A DNA stretch of 64,000 nucleotides, from assembly GCF_030124145.1 (NCBI RefSeq), contig NZ_JASKMS010000004.1, positions 1 through 64,000 of the forward strand, written 5' to 3'. The notes under the pieces were generated by a model. The model was not told where the DNA came from. It worked only from the letters and a program-made list of their open reading frames with translations, and searched no databases. Made by a program: the position numbers and the translations under genes. Of this stretch, positions 62,241 through 64,000 are shown piece after piece (within the stretch, counting starts at the first letter, position 1; every line of letters begins with the position of its first letter). This DNA is from Streptomyces sp. 378 (GTDB lineage Bacteria > Actinomycetota > Actinomycetes > Streptomycetales > Streptomycetaceae).

Positions 62241-64000
62241 GTGGACGACTACGCGGGCCGGGTACTCGCCGACCGCTACCGCCTGCCGCTGCCCCCGTCC
62301 GACGAGTACGAACTCACCGAGACCCGGGCCTTCGACACCTACAGCGGACAGGAAGTCCTGGTCCGGCAGGTGCCGTTGCCGGAAGTGGTCGAGGCGGAGG
62401 TGCTCGACGCGGAGGGGCTGCCCGACGGCTTCACGGCACGTGACGGTGGTGCGCGGCGGCCCGGGGGGCGTGCGGGCGCCCGTCCGGGCGTGCGGCGGCC
62501 CACGGATCCGGTGGTGCGGCGCGCGGTCGAGGCGGCGCAGGCCGCGGCGGCCATCCCCGACCATCCCCGACTCGACCAGGTCTTCGACGTGTTCGCCGAG
62601 GGCGGTTCACTCTGGATCGTCAGTGAGCTGGTGGCGGCGCGTCCGCTGGCGGCGCTGCTCGCCGAGAAGCCGCTGACGCCGTACCGGGCGGCGGAGGTCG
62701 CCTCCGACGTGCTGATGGCCCTTCGGGTGCTGCACGCGCACGGCTGGGTGCACCGGAACATCACCGCGCGGACGGTGCTCGTCTGCGACGACGGCCGGGT
62801 GATGCTGACCGGGCTCGCGGTGGGCGCCGCCGAGGAGGCGCTGTGCGGATACGACCCGGTGCCGGAACCGGCCTTCGAGGAGTCCGGGCAGCGGCCGGGG
62901 CAGGACGGCGGCGGCGCCGGGCCGGTCCCTGGAGTCGGAGGGCCGGGAGGCCCCGGGCCGGCCGGAGGCATCGGCGGGGCGGGTGATCCCGAGGCCGCGC
63001 GGCGCGCCGCCATAGAGGCCCGGGAGTCCAGGGGACTGCCCTCGGCCGGGGGCGAGGGCCCCGGTGGCGGATCGGTGGTGCCGGCGCGCAGTGCGGTGCG
63101 GGAGAGCGGGGACCCGCGGGCGGCGCGTGCCGGGGCGATCGCGGCCTACCGCGCCGGTGCCCGGGCAGCGGCACGGGTACAGGAGGCGCAGGAGGGCGAG
63201 CGGGCGGCACTGCCCGGCGCCCGGCCGGCCCCCGACGGCGGGGCCGCGCCCTACGGCAACGGCTCGGCGCAGTCGCCGTACATCCCCGGGCAGGGCACGG
63301 CCCCGGGGGCCCAGCCGCCCGGGCGGATCGCCGACCCCTACGGCGTGGGCGGCGGCCCGCGGACGACCGGCTGGCACGGTGCGACACCCCGTGGAGCGAT
63401 CGGTGGCGAGCCCGCGCCGCAGGGCCGGGAGCAGACGGCCCTCCCGCCGGCCCCGGACACCGGAACGCACGGCGAGTCCACGCGATGGGACGACCTGGTC
63501 GCCGACACCCCCGCCCCCCGGCGCGGTCCGGCGACGGCGCTGGCCGCCGAGCGGGCGCGGCAGGCGCGGATGGCCGTGGTCGGGCCCGTCACCGAGCGCT
63601 GGGCGCCGGAACAGGCCGGACCCGTACACGAGAACTGGCAGTTGGCCGCACCGATCGGCCCCGCGACCGACCTGTGGGCGCTCGGCGCGCTGCTCTTCAG
63701 GTCCGTGCAGGGACACGCGCCCTACCCCGAGGAGTCGACGGCCGAGCTGGTGCAGATGGTGTGCGCGGAGCCGCCCGCCTACGCCGAGGAGTGCGGTCCG
63801 CTGCGGCCGGTGGTGGAATCCCTGCTGCGCCAGGACCCCACCGAGCGCCTCGACTTCGAGGAGGCGCGCGGCTGGCTGCGCTCGCTGGTGCGTTCGGCGC
63901 CCGAGCCGGAGGCCGGGCTGCACGTCGTCCCGGCACCGCCCGTGGACCCCGGCCGGCTGCCCGTCGTACGGCGCCGGGGTGAACTCGTGCGCAGGCGGAA
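62241..64000 (+). CDS. Pseudokinase with large Gly/Pro/Ala-rich insertion (3' partial)
   Basis: 586 codons are open to the window end. The N-terminal fragment YAGRVLADRYRLPLPPSDEY resembles the start of a PknB-type kinase. The catalytic loop is WVHRNITARTVLV instead of HRD, DFG is replaced by LTGLAVG, and the P-loop is not Gly-rich, so it cannot be an ordinary kinase. About 250 low-complexity residues separate the N-lobe from ERWAPEQ and DLWALGALLFRSV, which are the APE and DxWxxG parts of the C-lobe. GTG with GGGGGAGG upstream. Likely partner or scaffold of the kinase before it. Confidence 0.82.
   Translation, partial: MDDYAGRVLADRYRLPLPPSDEYELTETRAFDTYSGQEVLVRQVPLPEVVEAEVLDAEGLPDGFTARDGGARRPGGRAGARPGVRRPTDPVVRRAVEAAQAAAAIPDHPRLDQVFDVFAEGGSLWIVSELVAARPLAALLAEKPLTPYRAAEVASDVLMALRVLHAHGWVHRNITARTVLVCDDGRVMLTGLAVGAAEEALCGYDPVPEPAFEESGQRPGQDGGGAGPVPGVGGPGGPGPAGGIGGAGDPEAARRAAIEARESRGLPSAGGEGPGGGSVVPARSAVRESGDPRAARAGAIAAYRAGARAAARVQEAQEGERAALPGARPAPDGGAAPYGNGSAQSPYIPGQGTAPGAQPPGRIADPYGVGGGPRTTGWHGATPRGAIGGEPAPQGREQTALPPAPDTGTHGESTRWDDLVADTPAPRRGPATALAAERARQARMAVVGPVTERWAPEQAGPVHENWQLAAPIGPATDLWALGALLFRSVQGHAPYPEESTAELVQMVCAEPPAYAEECGPLRPVVESLLRQDPTERLDFEEARGWLRSLVRSAPEPEAGLHVVPAPPVDPGRLPVVRRRGELVRRR

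Noticed and set aside
58833..62564. 1243-residue open frame on the minus strand
   Set aside because: Only the part from 59876 down is a real gene (serine hydrolase); the rest is antisense to the kinase gene.

Overview
The window is high-GC, densely coded DNA from a Streptomyces chromosome (Actinomycetota). The GC-biased third codon positions produce long open shadow frames on the opposite strand. GTG starts and leaderless starts are common. The gene content is diagnostic: rpoA-rplQ-truA, rplM-rpsI-glmM, coaA/glmS, acpS, alr with the t6A genes, groES-groEL1 with CIRCE operators, and the developmental pair whiD/bldM followed by a sigma factor, guaB, a guaB paralogue and glpD. This is conserved core chromosome with small accessory patches inserted.

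Layout. 1-2 kb: end of the alpha-operon (rpoA, rplQ) and truA. 2-9.8 kb: an accessory cell-surface locus resembling poly-gamma-glutamate synthesis. It holds a CapA-type lipoprotein, a four-TM double sensor-HAMP protein, PgsB/CapB ligase, PgsC/CapC and an NlpC/P60 hydrolase, with a divergent His/Asp-rich lipoprotein beside it. 9.8-18 kb: small membrane proteins, rplM-rpsI, glmM, a DUF389 protein, coaA and glmS. 18-21 kb: an accessory patch with a WhiJ/Scr1-type HTH regulator, a DUF397 protein, a small ATPase, an Rpn-like nuclease and a protein sharing its C-terminal module. 21-32 kb: acpS, a beta-helix secreted protein, NAD(P)HX repair, alr, an alpha/beta hydrolase, tsaE, a degenerate L,D-transpeptidase-like protein, tsaB, rimI and tsaD. 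32-36.8 kb: a GH3 beta-glucosidase and its LacI regulator with operator-like repeats, then a graveyard of broken gene ends. 36.8-46 kb: LCP protein, DGPF protein with an ECF42-type sigma factor, methyltransferase, two polysaccharide deacetylases, groES-groEL1 and a Gly-tailed protein of unknown function. 46-50 kb: SnoaL-like, SDR, MOSC and LysR genes. 49.6-58.8 kb: whiD, bldM, sigma factor, guaB, guaB3-type gene, a tandem 100-bp repeat, a nucleotide-sugar dehydrogenase homologue lacking catalytic residues, and glpD with DnaA boxes. 58.8-64 kb: a serine hydrolase, a PknB-like kinase and a pseudokinase cut by the window end.

Most novel signals: the PGA-type locus with an output-less double sensor; a MITE-like element of 227 bp with 25-bp inverted ends in a CTAG target; a perfect 11-bp-arm palindrome in front of a 55-residue protein; three apparent pseudo-enzymes (L,D-transpeptidase-like, nucleotide-sugar dehydrogenase-like and kinase-like); a tandem 100-bp repeat that keeps a nine-codon mini-ORF; and a series of starts with a -10 hexamer only 6-8 nt upstream, implying leaderless mRNAs. 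All calls come from reading the sequence; no database search was run.
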